From: a virus
Virus record (IMG/VR): IMGVR_UViG_3300047554_000338
Location: 1 to 64,000 of that record
DNA: 64,000 bases
Direction: 5' to 3' (one strand)
Each line of letters starts with the position of its first letter. Position 1 is the first letter of the stretch. Of this stretch, positions 48,953 to 56,296 are shown one piece after another. Made by a program: the position numbers and the translations under genes. The notes beneath the pieces were generated by a model. That model searched no databases, was not told the DNA's origin, and was given only the letters and a program-made list of their open reading frames with translations.

Positions 48953-49144
48953 ATGCCACGCCCTGCCCCGCCTGAACCACTCAAACCTCGCTGGATTCGC
49001 ATGAGCGATACCGAGTTTGAAAAGTTCCAAGACCTGGGCGGTGCTGAATGGCTGCGTCGCTTCCTTGGCGGCAAGCCAGACACATACCACCAGGTATTCA
49101 AACGACTCGATCGCGATCGGCCAAAAAAATCATACGAAGACTGA
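48953..49144 (+). CDS. Small basic protein, 63 aa, phage B
   Basis: MPRPAPPEPLKPRWIRMSDTEFEKFQDLGGAEWL...: a Pro-rich N-terminus and a short helical region ending basic. The frame ends next to the shared leader of the Sak4-like gene, so it occupies the slot of the interrupted zinc-ribbon gene of phage A. No family is recognised. It begins three bases after the previous stop. Confidence 0.58.
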   Translation: MPRPAPPEPLKPRWIRMSDTEFEKFQDLGGAEWLRRFLGGKPDTYHQVFKRLDRDRPKKSYED

Positions 49145-49192
49145 TGCGAATTTCACAATCCCACGACGGCCTGAACTTTTAAGGAAATAAAA

Positions 49193-49939
49193 ATGGCTTT
49201 TGATCTCTCCTCCATCTCGCGCACAAAGCGCATGCGTGCCCCCAAGATCGTGATTGCCGGCCCCGGCAAGATCGGCAAGACAACCTTTGCATCGATGGCG
49301 CCCAACGCGATCGGCATCTTGACCGAGGACGGCGCCGACGCAGTCGATGCGTCTGCCTTCCCTTTGGCCACATCACTTGACCAGGTCTACGAGGCCATCA
49401 CCACGCTGCTCAACGAGCAGCACGAATACGGCACTGTGTTTGTTGACTCGCTTGACTGGCTTGAGCCCCTGATTCACGCGCACGTCTGCAAGGCCAACAA
49501 GTGGGCCAGTATCGAGGCCGCAGGCTACGGCAAGGGCTACATCGCTGCAGCTGACGAGTGGCGCAACCTGTTGAACGGCCTTGAAGCCCTGCGCCAGACG
49601 CGCAACATGGCCGTAATCTTGATTGCGCACGACAAGATCAAGCACTTCGAGTCACCACTGCACGACGGTTATGACCAATATGTCCTGAAGCTGCACGACC
49701 GCGCTGCAGCTCTTGTCCAGGAATGGGCAGACGTCATCGGCTGGGCCAACTACCGGATCGTCACGACGCAGTCAGACGCCGGCTACGGCAACAAAGAAAC
49801 AAAGGCCCGCACAACGGGCGACCGAATTCTCCATGTCGAACCTCACCCCGCTCACATGGGCGGCAACAGGTTTGGCTTGAAGAACATGAAGCTCGACTGG
49901 GCTGAATTCGCTGCGGCATTGACCGCGTCTCAAAACTGA
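49193..49939 (+). CDS. Sak4-like RecA-fold ATPase, phage B
   Basis: 248 residues with the same Walker A GPGKIGKTT and IAHDKIK segment as phage A. Differences are limited to about a dozen residues around 65-80 and 100-125, and the leader and both ends are nearly base-identical. It is a prime suspect for recent exchange between the phages. It works with the following DUF669 protein and nuclease. Confidence 0.82.
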   Translation: MAFDLSSISRTKRMRAPKIVIAGPGKIGKTTFASMAPNAIGILTEDGADAVDASAFPLATSLDQVYEAITTLLNEQHEYGTVFVDSLDWLEPLIHAHVCKANKWASIEAAGYGKGYIAAADEWRNLLNGLEALRQTRNMAVILIAHDKIKHFESPLHDGYDQYVLKLHDRAAALVQEWADVIGWANYRIVTTQSDAGYGNKETKARTTGDRILHVEPHPAHMGGNRFGLKNMKLDWAEFAAALTASQN

Positions 49940-49958
49940 AACTAGGAACTTTTCAAAC

Positions 49959-50438
49959 ATGGCACTCATTAACTTCAAAGCATCTGCAATCCAGATCGAA
50001 GAACGCTCCAACTCATACGGCCCGCTGCCCGCAGGCGAGTACGAAATGATGATCGTGAAGTCGGAAACCAAACCGACCAAAGCCAACACCGGCCACTACC
50101 TCGAGCTCGAGATGCACGTCATCTCTGGTGAGCACTCAGGCCGCCGTCACTGGGAGCGCTTGAACCTGGACAACCCCAACCACCAGGCCGTCAAGATCGC
50201 CCAGGAGTCACTGGCCAAGCTCTGCATGGCCATCGGCATCGATGACGTGGAAGACAGCGAGCAGCTGCACGACCAGCCCTTTGTGGCCGAGATTGGCATC
50301 GACAAAAAGGACGAGACGCGCAACGTGATCTGGGGCTACCAGGGCATCGGTGGCCACATCAACAACGCCAAGCCCAAGGCTCCCGCGGCGCCAGCTCCTT
50401 CAGCTGCACCAGCAAAGGCTGCAAAGCCCTGGGGTTAA
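49959..50438 (+). CDS. DUF669 single-stranded-DNA-binding-like protein, phage B
   Basis: 159 residues, differing from phage A at only four or five positions (for example SYGPLP for SFGPLP). The tail again ends AKPWG. The gene is followed directly by the conserved stem-loop because the Gp49-like gene is absent here. Confidence 0.85.
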   Translation: MALINFKASAIQIEERSNSYGPLPAGEYEMMIVKSETKPTKANTGHYLELEMHVISGEHSGRRHWERLNLDNPNHQAVKIAQESLAKLCMAIGIDDVEDSEQLHDQPFVAEIGIDKKDETRNVIWGYQGIGGHINNAKPKAPAAPAPSAAPAKAAKPWG

Positions 50439-50443
50439 ACAAC

Positions 50444-50489
50444 GGGGCCGCTGCCTCTGGGGGTTCCCGGAGGGCCGGACAGCGGCCCC
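50444..50489. other. Conserved stem-loop, phage B copy
   Basis: GGGGCCGCTG and CAGCGGCCCC pair as in phage A (15096-15142), with the inner stem kept and one base fewer in the loop. It lies six bases after the DUF669 stop. It is the only intergenic element apart from the early leader that is nearly invariant between the phages. Confidence 0.7.
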
Positions 50490-50511
50490 ACCTTTTTGAA
50501 CGAGAAAAACG

Positions 50512-50655
50512 ATGCTTAACGAATACTCACAATGGTTTTTTCAAAACGGCTGGATTGCTGTGACGTCCCTTGGCTTTGCGCTTGGCTGGTTTGTAGGGCT
50601 GCGCGGTTACTGGGTGATCCTGCCTCTGGTCGCAATGGCAATTGCAGGGAAATGA
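50512..50655 (+). CDS. Small membrane protein, 47 aa, phage B only
   Basis: It begins MLNEYSQWFFQNGWIAV and has two hydrophobic stretches (about 12-30 and 33-45). The start lies in a GAACGAGAAAAACG context that in phage A directly starts the nuclease gene, so the membrane-protein gene was inserted at the nuclease ribosome site. The stop nearly touches the nuclease start. The function is unknown. Confidence 0.62.
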   Translation: MLNEYSQWFFQNGWIAVTSLGFALGWFVGLRGYWVILPLVAMAIAGK

Positions 50656-50657
50656 AC

Positions 50658-51854
50658 ATGGCACAAATACCCGAATCCCAACACACCACCAGCGCGGCAA
50701 TCATTCGCTGGTACGAATCAAAGCCGCAGGAGCACCGCCCTCACATGGGCGCGTCCCTGATCGGCCACAGCTGCGACCGCTACATCTGGCTGACCTGGCG
50801 CTGGGCGCTCAAGCCAGAATTCGAAGGCCGCATGCTTAGACTGTTTGGCGTTGGCCAGGCAGCCGAGTCGCGCTTCTTTGAGGAGCTGCGTGGCGCTGGC
50901 GTCCAGGTCTGGGACGTGGACCCAGAGAGCGGCGACCAGTGGCGCGTCAACGCCTGCGATGGCCACTTCAGTGGCTCCCTGGACGCGGTGGCCAAGGGAC
51001 TGCCCGAGGCGCCCAAGACGCCGGCAGTCGTGGAGTGCAAGACGCACAACGACAAGTCATTTAAGGCGCTGCTGTCCAAGAGCGTGAAGGGCGCAAAGCC
51101 ACAGCACTACGACCAGATGCAGGTCTACATGGGCCTGATGGAGATCGACCGCGCCCTGTACATGGCCGAGAACAAGAACGACTCAGCCGTCTACACCGAG
51201 TGGGTGCATTTCGACAAGGCTCGCTTTGACCAGCTGATCGATCGCGCCAAACGACTGATCGAGATGCCAGCGCCGCCCTGGAGAATCAGCACTGACGCCG
51301 ACTTCTTTGAGTGCAAATACTGCTCGATGTGGAAGCACTGCCACGGTGGCATGGCTGCCGAGGCGAACTGCCGCACCTGCTGCCATTCCTCACCCGTTGA
51401 GAATGCAGCATGGCATTGCAAGCCCCACAACAAGCAGCTGTCAAACGAAGACCAGATCAAGGGCTGCAACATCCATCTGATGATCCCTTACCTGGTCCCC
51501 TACGCGGACGCACAGGACGGCGGTGAGAACTGGATCGCCTACAAGCACAAAGAGAACGGCCTGCACTTTGTCAACGGCCCCGAGGGCATCAAAGAGTACG
51601 GCGCAACGTTCAGCAGCAAAGAGCTGCACAACTGCCCAGGCTCGCTCATGGCCGAGGTGATCGCGCATAAGAACGAATTTCCAATCAGCACCGTCGAGTC
51701 GGGTGACGTCAAGCGCACCGACCTCGAGACGATGTGGGACGACCTGGCCACGCACCCTGACGACATCCCCGTGAAGGCCGACACACCAGTCAAGCGCGAG
51801 GCGGCCAAGAAGATCAAGAGCGCCGTCAAGACGATGGAGGCGTTCAAAAAATGA
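50658..51854 (+). CDS. PD-(D/E)XK nuclease (RecB/Cas4-like), phage B
   Basis: A 398-residue homologue. GSLDAVAKG and VVECKTHN form the D...ExK core, with HYDQMQVYMGL as motif IV and CKYCSMWKHC and NCRTCC as the C-terminal Cys cluster. The start MAQIPESQ matches phage A; an ATG two codons earlier overlaps the previous stop and is also possible. The C-terminal 90 residues are most diverged. Confidence 0.85.
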   Translation: MAQIPESQHTTSAAIIRWYESKPQEHRPHMGASLIGHSCDRYIWLTWRWALKPEFEGRMLRLFGVGQAAESRFFEELRGAGVQVWDVDPESGDQWRVNACDGHFSGSLDAVAKGLPEAPKTPAVVECKTHNDKSFKALLSKSVKGAKPQHYDQMQVYMGLMEIDRALYMAENKNDSAVYTEWVHFDKARFDQLIDRAKRLIEMPAPPWRISTDADFFECKYCSMWKHCHGGMAAEANCRTCCHSSPVENAAWHCKPHNKQLSNEDQIKGCNIHLMIPYLVPYADAQDGGENWIAYKHKENGLHFVNGPEGIKEYGATFSSKELHNCPGSLMAEVIAHKNEFPISTVESGDVKRTDLETMWDDLATHPDDIPVKADTPVKREAAKKIKSAVKTMEAFKK

Positions 51855-51961
51855 TTCACTGGCTCTGGCTTTTTGCTGCGTTGTTTGCCGGCGTGTTTGT
51901 CGGAATGTTGACGATGGCCCTTTGTGTCATGACGAGGGGCGCTGATGAAGGAACTGATTGA
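51851..51961 (+). CDS. Small membrane protein, 36 aa, phage B
   Basis: MIHWLWLFAALFAGVFVG... has one strong membrane span, then a short acidic end. It overlaps the nuclease stop by ATGA and the HNH-HTH start by 17 bases. In phage A a different 39-residue membrane protein has the same slot. Retention of a micro membrane protein here in unrelated forms suggests that the slot itself matters. Confidence 0.6.
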   Translation: MIHWLWLFAALFAGVFVGMLTMALCVMTRGADEGTD

Positions 51962-52448
51962 ACGCGTGCGCATGCACATCGAGGAGATCGGTGACTGCTG
52001 GGAGTGGACTGGCGCAATGCAGTCCAACGCACCCACGCCAACGATGAACTACAAGGGCCGCGTCGGAGCGGTGCGCCGCTTCCTGGCAGAGGCCCAAGGC
52101 AAAGCCATCAAAGGCAAGCTGGTCACCTGCAAGTGCCGCAACGAGCTGTGTGTGAATCCTGATCACCTCCTGGTGGTGACGCGCAAGCGCCTCCAGGAGA
52201 TGGTCTCGAAGGAACGCAAATACACCAGCAGCCCTGTCCGCATGAAAAAGCTGTCTGAGAAGGCCAGGCAGCACAGCAAGCTCAACCTGGAGCTGGCCGC
52301 GGAGATCCGAGACGCCGAGGGCACGCAGCGAGAGATCGCCGCCCGCTTCGGCATAAGCCAGGCCACCGTCAGCGTGATCAAGCGCGGCAAGACCTGGCGC
52401 GACTACTTCAACCCATTCATTCAGCTCATAGGAGGGCTCAACAAATGA
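51945..52448 (+). CDS. HNH nuclease fused to a helix-turn-helix domain
   Basis: A 167-residue protein. The N-terminal half carries an HNH motif of the phage type (CKCRNELCVNPDHLLVVT, about 60-80). The C-terminal half has AEIRDAEGTQREIAARFGISQATVSVIKRG (about 125-155), a resolvase-type helix-turn-helix. Such fusions use the HTH to recognise the DNA site. It replaces the zinc-ribbon and winged-helix pair of phage A and is coupled to the RuvC-like gene by ATGA. Confidence 0.78.
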   Translation: MKELIERVRMHIEEIGDCWEWTGAMQSNAPTPTMNYKGRVGAVRRFLAEAQGKAIKGKLVTCKCRNELCVNPDHLLVVTRKRLQEMVSKERKYTSSPVRMKKLSEKARQHSKLNLELAAEIRDAEGTQREIAARFGISQATVSVIKRGKTWRDYFNPFIQLIGGLNK

Positions 52449-52924
52449 GCTTCATCATCGGAATAGATCCAGGCGCGTCAGGCGCTGTCGCCATCATCGA
52501 GGACACCGGCAAGCTGGTGCATGTCTTTGAGATGCCCGCTGTCGAGATGATCGTTGGCGGCAAAGCCAAGCGCCGCGTCTCGCCCGAGATGCTGGCTGCG
52601 GAGCTCGAGCTCTACGCCTACCAGGGCGCCAGGGCCGTCATCGAGCAGGTGGGCGCCATGCCTGGCCAGGGCGTCACCTCCATGTTTGCCTTCGGTGAGT
52701 CTTTCGGGTTGGCCAAAGGCGTCCTGGCGGGCCTGAAGATCCCCGCCACTACCGTTACCCCTGGCAAGTGGAAGAAAGCGCTCCAGCTCAATTCTGGCAA
52801 GGATGGCAGCCGTCAAAAGGCTGCCCAGATCTGGCCGGCGTCAGCTGGGGAGTTCAAACGCGTGAAGGACGACGGCAAAGCGGAGGCTGCCCTGATCGCC
52901 TACTGGGGGAAAACAAACCCCTGA
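52445..52924 (+). CDS. RuvC-like Holliday junction resolvase, phage B
   Basis: A 159-residue homologue: IIGIDPGASGAVAI, VIEQVGAMPGQG and VKDDGKAEAALIAYW are all kept. Unlike phage A, no methyltransferase-like gene follows; 64 bases with a weak promoter-like pattern lead directly to the integrase. Confidence 0.88.
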   Translation: MSFIIGIDPGASGAVAIIEDTGKLVHVFEMPAVEMIVGGKAKRRVSPEMLAAELELYAYQGARAVIEQVGAMPGQGVTSMFAFGESFGLAKGVLAGLKIPATTVTPGKWKKALQLNSGKDGSRQKAAQIWPASAGEFKRVKDDGKAEAALIAYWGKTNP

Positions 52925-52988
52925 CCGATGTGTTTTTCTCAATGTTGTGTTACAGTCACTTTATCCACCGGATTTATGAGGCACACAA

Positions 52989-54026
52989 ATGAGCAAACCT
53001 GTACTGCGCGGCAACACCTACTGGATCAACGTCACCATTGATGGCCAGCGACTTCGCAAGTCGCTTGGCACTCAAGACGAGAAGCTGGCCAAGGAGGCCT
53101 ACACACGCGAGCTGGCCGACTTCTACCGCACGCGCAAGTTCAAGGAGAAGCCCAAGAAGACGCTCGACCAGGCGCTCGATCGCTGGGTTGTCGAGAAGGG
53201 CAGCAAAAAGTCCTTCCAGGACGACAAGGACAAGATCGCCTTCTTCCGCAAGGAGCTGGGCAAGAAGGTCAAGTGGCTGCATGAGATCACCGCCGGCATG
53301 GTCGAGGAGATCCTGCCCCAGGACGTCAAGCCGGCCACCAGGAACCGCTACCGCGCCCTGATCCGCGGCGTGCTCAACCGCGCCAAGAACGTCTGGGAGT
53401 GGCTGGACGAGGCGCCCAAGTTCATCGAGGAGAACGAGCCGGCCCGTCGAGTCGCATTCCTGACACACCAGCAAGCAGCCGATTTGCTGGCGCTGTTACC
53501 GGAGAAATACCGGACGCCGGTCCGTTTAGCTTTGCTCACCGGGTTGAGAAGATCCAATGTCTTCAACTTGACCTGGGAGAACGTCAACCTGGAGCTCAAT
53601 ACCCTGATCATTCACGCGGACGAGCACAAGGGCGACGAGCGCCAGGTCGTGCCCTTGAACGCCCAAGCCTGGCAGCTGCTGGCCACGATGCCAGGAGAGC
53701 GCCTAGGACGCGTTTTCAAGGATGTGGGCGACCGTATATCCCCCAGCGTCTGGAAACGCGTCACAGCGCAGATTGGAGCGCCCTGGTGCCGTTTCCATGA
53801 CCTTCGTCACACCTGGGCGACCTGGCATGCGATGGCCGGCACTCCGACCACCGTGCTCCAGGAGCTGGGCGGCTGGGCGACCACCGAGATGGTGCGCAAG
53901 TACGCGCACATTCCGGGCGATCACCTGGCTGCAGCAGCCGAGCGTGTCGTGCTCCCTGACACAAATCTGGCACAGCCGGCGAATGACGCCGCTGGGCCAG
54001 ACTTCAAGGGAGCTGTAAGTGCTTGA
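52989..54026 (+). CDS. int: Tyrosine integrase, tRNA-Ser type
   Basis: A 345-residue tyrosine recombinase. The N-terminal arm-binding domain (VLRGNTYWINVTIDGQRLRKSL) is near identical to phage A. Catalytic residues lie in TGLRRSNVFNLTW, HDLRHTWATWH and VRKYAH. It has about 25 extra C-terminal residues, with DTNLAQPANDAAGPDF. The stop lies two bases before the tRNA-Ser-like site. TGGCACA in its last codons (about 53970) may itself be an arm site. Confidence 0.93.
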   Translation: MSKPVLRGNTYWINVTIDGQRLRKSLGTQDEKLAKEAYTRELADFYRTRKFKEKPKKTLDQALDRWVVEKGSKKSFQDDKDKIAFFRKELGKKVKWLHEITAGMVEEILPQDVKPATRNRYRALIRGVLNRAKNVWEWLDEAPKFIEENEPARRVAFLTHQQAADLLALLPEKYRTPVRLALLTGLRRSNVFNLTWENVNLELNTLIIHADEHKGDERQVVPLNAQAWQLLATMPGERLGRVFKDVGDRISPSVWKRVTAQIGAPWCRFHDLRHTWATWHAMAGTPTTVLQELGGWATTEMVRKYAHIPGDHLAAAAERVVLPDTNLAQPANDAAGPDFKGAVSA

Positions 54027-54028
54027 TT

Positions 54029-54089
54029 TGGCGGAAGGGGTGGGATTCGAACCCACGGTACGGTAGAACCGTACACCGGATTTCGAATC
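54029..54089 (-). other. attP: Attachment site (3' half of tRNA-Ser(CGA)), phage B
   Basis: Read on the minus strand it is the anticodon loop TTCGAAA (anticodon CGA), a long variable arm (TACGG-TTCTA-CCGTA), T arm (GTGGG-TTCGAAT-CCCAC) and acceptor end with CCA. Three arm-like repeats (TGGCACA, CGGCACA, TGGCACA) follow at about 54149-54178. The tRNA 5' half is missing, so this is a phage-type site, not an intact host gene. Confidence 0.88.
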
Positions 54090-54104
54090 TGATCAGACAA
54101 AAAA

Positions 54105-54125
54105 GAGCCCTGATTTACAGGGCTC
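54105..54125 (-). terminator. Terminator of the phage B late operon
   Basis: GAGCCCTG-ATTTA-CAGGGCTC is followed by a T run on the minus strand. It ends the lysis genes, which stop at 54180, and matches the phage A terminator in place. Confidence 0.85.
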
Positions 54126-54179
54126 AAGGTCTCAATGGCAATCTGCGTGGCACATGTCCACGGCACAATTCTGGCACAG

Positions 54180-54707
54180 TCATTCGTCCTCAGTTTCCAT
54201 CGTGCTGAGGAATAGAGCCTTCTCAGCCTTGCGCCGTTTGACCAGGCCAGGCAGCTCCTTGCCTCCTCCCCTGGTCCACTGCATGAAGGCCTCCGCGGCC
54301 CCCTCCCAGTCCTGGCGCCCGATCTTCATCCGAATAGTGGAACGCTGAAAGTTTCCCAGCCCGGCATTGAACGCAAAGCTGGTACACGCGTCGAAAGCGC
54401 CTTGATTGCCAAGCAGATTGGGAGCAAGTCGTAAAACACCACGCTCAAAACTAGCGACGTCACTTGCGAATAGCGCATCGATCTCTTGTTGACTCCAAAC
54501 ACGGCTGTCCTCCGGTCTCAGTGGGTATTCCTTGCGGATCACGGGGCTGTGGATCTCCTTCACCCGCACCATCGGCAGCCTGATCTGCTCCTGGTAAAGC
54601 ACATGCCCCCAGCCGATCGTCCAGATGTGCGCGGGGCATAGGTAGGGCCGGTTTCTGCAGCCCTCGTACTGGTGCATGAGATCTGCACCGGCCTTGCTCA
54701 AATTCAC
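54180..54707 (-). CDS. GH24 lysozyme endolysin, phage B
   Basis: A 175-residue muramidase without signal anchor. Glu15 (HQYEG), Cys24 (PYLCP) and Thr30 (WTIGWGH) have the T4/P22 lysozyme spacing of E-x8-D/C-x5-T, with Cys in place of Asp as in P22. The chain is longer than phage A's enzyme and lacks its SAR helix, so it should need a large-pore holin for export. It overlaps the upstream membrane-protein gene by ATGA. Confidence 0.88.
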   Translation of the reverse strand: MNLSKAGADLMHQYEGCRNRPYLCPAHIWTIGWGHVLYQEQIRLPMVRVKEIHSPVIRKEYPLRPEDSRVWSQQEIDALFASDVASFERGVLRLAPNLLGNQGAFDACTSFAFNAGLGNFQRSTIRMKIGRQDWEGAAEAFMQWTRGGGKELPGLVKRRKAEKALFLSTMETEDE

Positions 54708-55207
54708 TTCTTGCTCCAGCTGCGTGAGCCGAACCAGAAGCCGATGATCCCGCCCAACATGGCCATCTCGTCAGAGCTGAAGATGATGTCGGCCAGGCGG
54801 ATCAGGTCGTCCATGTTCTGGACAAGGTTGGGGTGCTCGTAGACGTAGAAGGCGATCCAGGCGTTGATCGCGCACAGCTCGAGCACGAAGATGTAGGTCA
54901 CCATTGGGCGCACAGTGCCCACGAAGTTGACGACCCAGGTGCTGGCTCGCTCCAGGACCTTCTTGTCGTGGTCATACGCGGCCACAGTCATCTGCGCGTC
55001 GGTCTGCATGGCGATCTGATCGGTGCGGATCTCCTCGACCCTCTGCTGCGCTGCAAAGCCCTTGGCCGCCAGCTCGAGCTCGCGCTCTGTCTGGACCCTG
55101 GCCAGCGCCAGCTCATGCTTTTGGTCAGCTTTGTTCTGGAAGTAGTCCAGGAGCTTGGGCAGGCCAGAGATCAGCAGGCCGCCGAGGGTTGAGAACAGAG
55201 ACAGCAT
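54704..55207 (-). CDS. Putative holin or lysis membrane protein, phage B
   Basis: A 167-residue protein with a hydrophobic N-terminus (about 1-18), a long charged coiled coil (about 26-85), then two hydrophobic stretches (about 95-122 and 147-163). It fits a phage holin family with three spans, or a fused coiled-coil membrane protein. It is the gene directly coupled to the endolysin, so holin is the best assignment, although the small membrane proteins upstream are alternatives. Confidence 0.6.
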   Translation of the reverse strand: MLSLFSTLGGLLISGLPKLLDYFQNKADQKHELALARVQTERELELAAKGFAAQQRVEEIRTDQIAMQTDAQMTVAAYDHDKKVLERASTWVVNFVGTVRPMVTYIFVLELCAINAWIAFYVYEHPNLVQNMDDLIRLADIIFSSDEMAMLGGIIGFWFGSRSWSKK

Positions 55208-55209
55208 TT

Positions 55210-55359
55210 TTAAAGTCCAATCTTTTCAAGTAGCAAATTCACAATCCTGTTCGACAGGTCGTCAGGCAGGAACCTCAGGAAGCCCAAAAACCACCAGGCA
55301 GCCCAGCCGTAACAAATGACTTTGCAGAACAGGTTGAATTGCTTTTGGTACTCATTCAT
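55210..55359 (-). CDS. Small membrane protein, 49 aa, phage B lysis region
   Basis: MNEYQKQFNLFCKVICYGWAAW... has a short cytoplasmic start and one hydrophobic span (about 11-31) followed by an amphipathic end. It overlaps the previous stop by ATGA and lies two bases before the next gene start. It could be a second holin or antiholin component. Confidence 0.6.
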   Translation of the reverse strand: MNEYQKQFNLFCKVICYGWAAWWFLGFLRFLPDDLSNRIVNLLLEKIGL

Positions 55360-55853
55360 CGACCGCAGCGGCGTGTTGTTTCGCAGAAGTCCATCAGCTC
55401 AACGACGCCGATGAAGACCAGGAGCACGACGAACGCGATGCCGCCAATGAGCGCGGCCATCTCCATCTGCTCCTGCTCTTTTTCCTTGCGCTTTTTTTCC
55501 TCGGCCTTGAGCTTGCGTGCCTCATGCGCGTCGTCTGCGTCCATCTGCGCCTGGCGCTGCTTAATCTTTGCCCAGACGTCAGCGCGGCCAGATGCCTGGA
55601 ACAGGAGCATCAGCTCTGCCTCGAAACGCTTGGCCTCGTCCAGCGCCATCTCGATCTGGAGCGCTGTGCCAAGGTTGGATTTGTTGCCGGATCTCTTGGC
55701 CTCCACCATCGCCTTGGTGGCCATGCTCTTGGCGTCGAACATCTTGCCGATCATGGGCGCCAGGCCGCCTAGGTCATTGGCGACCTTGCTGGCCTTCTTG
55801 ACCATGCTGATGGCTTTTTGTAGGCCCTCCAGGGCGCTGATTGGATCGATCAC
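55356..55853 (-). CDS. Coiled-coil protein with C-terminal membrane anchor, phage B
   Basis: A 165-residue protein beginning at GTG with a perfect GGAGG site eight bases upstream (VIDPISALEGLQKAI). A long helical region (about 60-140) is rich in Lys, Glu and Gln, including KAEEKKRKEKEQEQ, and a hydrophobic anchor lies near the C-terminus (MAALIGGIAFVVLLVFIGV). It might act as an inverted spanin-like tether, since no Rz/Rz1 pair is seen in phage B. No family is recognised. Confidence 0.58.
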   Translation of the reverse strand: MIDPISALEGLQKAISMVKKASKVANDLGGLAPMIGKMFDAKSMATKAMVEAKRSGNKSNLGTALQIEMALDEAKRFEAELMLLFQASGRADVWAKIKQRQAQMDADDAHEARKLKAEEKKRKEKEQEQMEMAALIGGIAFVVLLVFIGVVELMDFCETTRRCGR

Positions 55854-55951
55854 GATGGCAGCCTCCACATGAAGACCATGACGTAGACCGACCACAGGAC
55901 CAGGCCGCAGAGCGCGGCTGCGGCGATGAACGCGATCAGCCAGTCCTTCAT
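55850..55951 (-). CDS. Small membrane protein, 33 aa, phage B lysis region
   Basis: MKDWLIAFIAAAALCGLVLW... is a single span with a short basic tail. Its stop overlaps the GTG start of the next gene (GTGA), and the GGAGG of that gene lies inside its last codons. That tight packing supports translation. The function is unknown. Confidence 0.62.
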   Translation of the reverse strand: MKDWLIAFIAAAALCGLVLWSVYVMVFMWRLPS

Positions 55952-55956
55952 GCTGA

Positions 55957-56142
55957 TCACTTGGGGAGAGAGTTATGGCCTGCGAGCCACATGGCCAGGC
56001 CGATAACAGCTGCACCTGTGAGCCAGGCGAGCTTCTTTAAAACTGATTTGCCGACTTCTGTGTAGACCTTGTTTAAGGCGACCTCGGCAGCACGCTCCGC
56101 GATCGCCTCGATCTGGTCATCAGTCAGTGGTACTTCCTTCAT
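55957..56142 (-). CDS. Small membrane protein, 61 aa, phage B lysis region
   Basis: MKEVPLTDDQIEAIAERAAEVALNKVYTEV...: an amphipathic helical N-terminal half and one membrane span (about 43-58, LTGAAVIGLAMWLAG). It starts inside the end of the preceding 58-residue gene in another frame. An upstream ATG at 56160 is an alternative. It may belong to the holin system. Confidence 0.62.
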   Translation of the reverse strand: MKEVPLTDDQIEAIAERAAEVALNKVYTEVGKSVLKKLAWLTGAAVIGLAMWLAGHNSLPK

Positions 56143-56296
56143 CGCCCGCCCCTTCTTCATTCCTTGGGAGCTGGACCTCTGCCTGGGCGCGGATCTTGGC
56201 CGCGATGGGCCAGGTGTTGGTGCTTGTCGGGAGTGCCCCGATCGCGTCCAGTACCGCGTTGACTTCGTTCAGCTCGAGTTGAATTGAAATTTCCAT
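56120..56296 (-). CDS. Conserved 58-aa protein before the lysis genes, phage B
   Basis: Same as 21579-21749 in phage A for the first 39 residues (MEISIQLELNEVNAVLDAIG...), then a different acidic tail. It marks the border between the shared tail module and the unrelated lysis modules: similarity stops inside this gene. The function is unknown. Confidence 0.72.
   Translation of the reverse strand: MEISIQLELNEVNAVLDAIGALPTSTNTWPIAAKIRAQAEVQLPRNEEGAGDEGSTTD

Noticed and set aside
19193-54089. Complete tRNA genes
   Set aside because: Only the 3' halves from the anticodon loop onward are present. The D arm and 5' acceptor strand are missing on the expected side in all three places.
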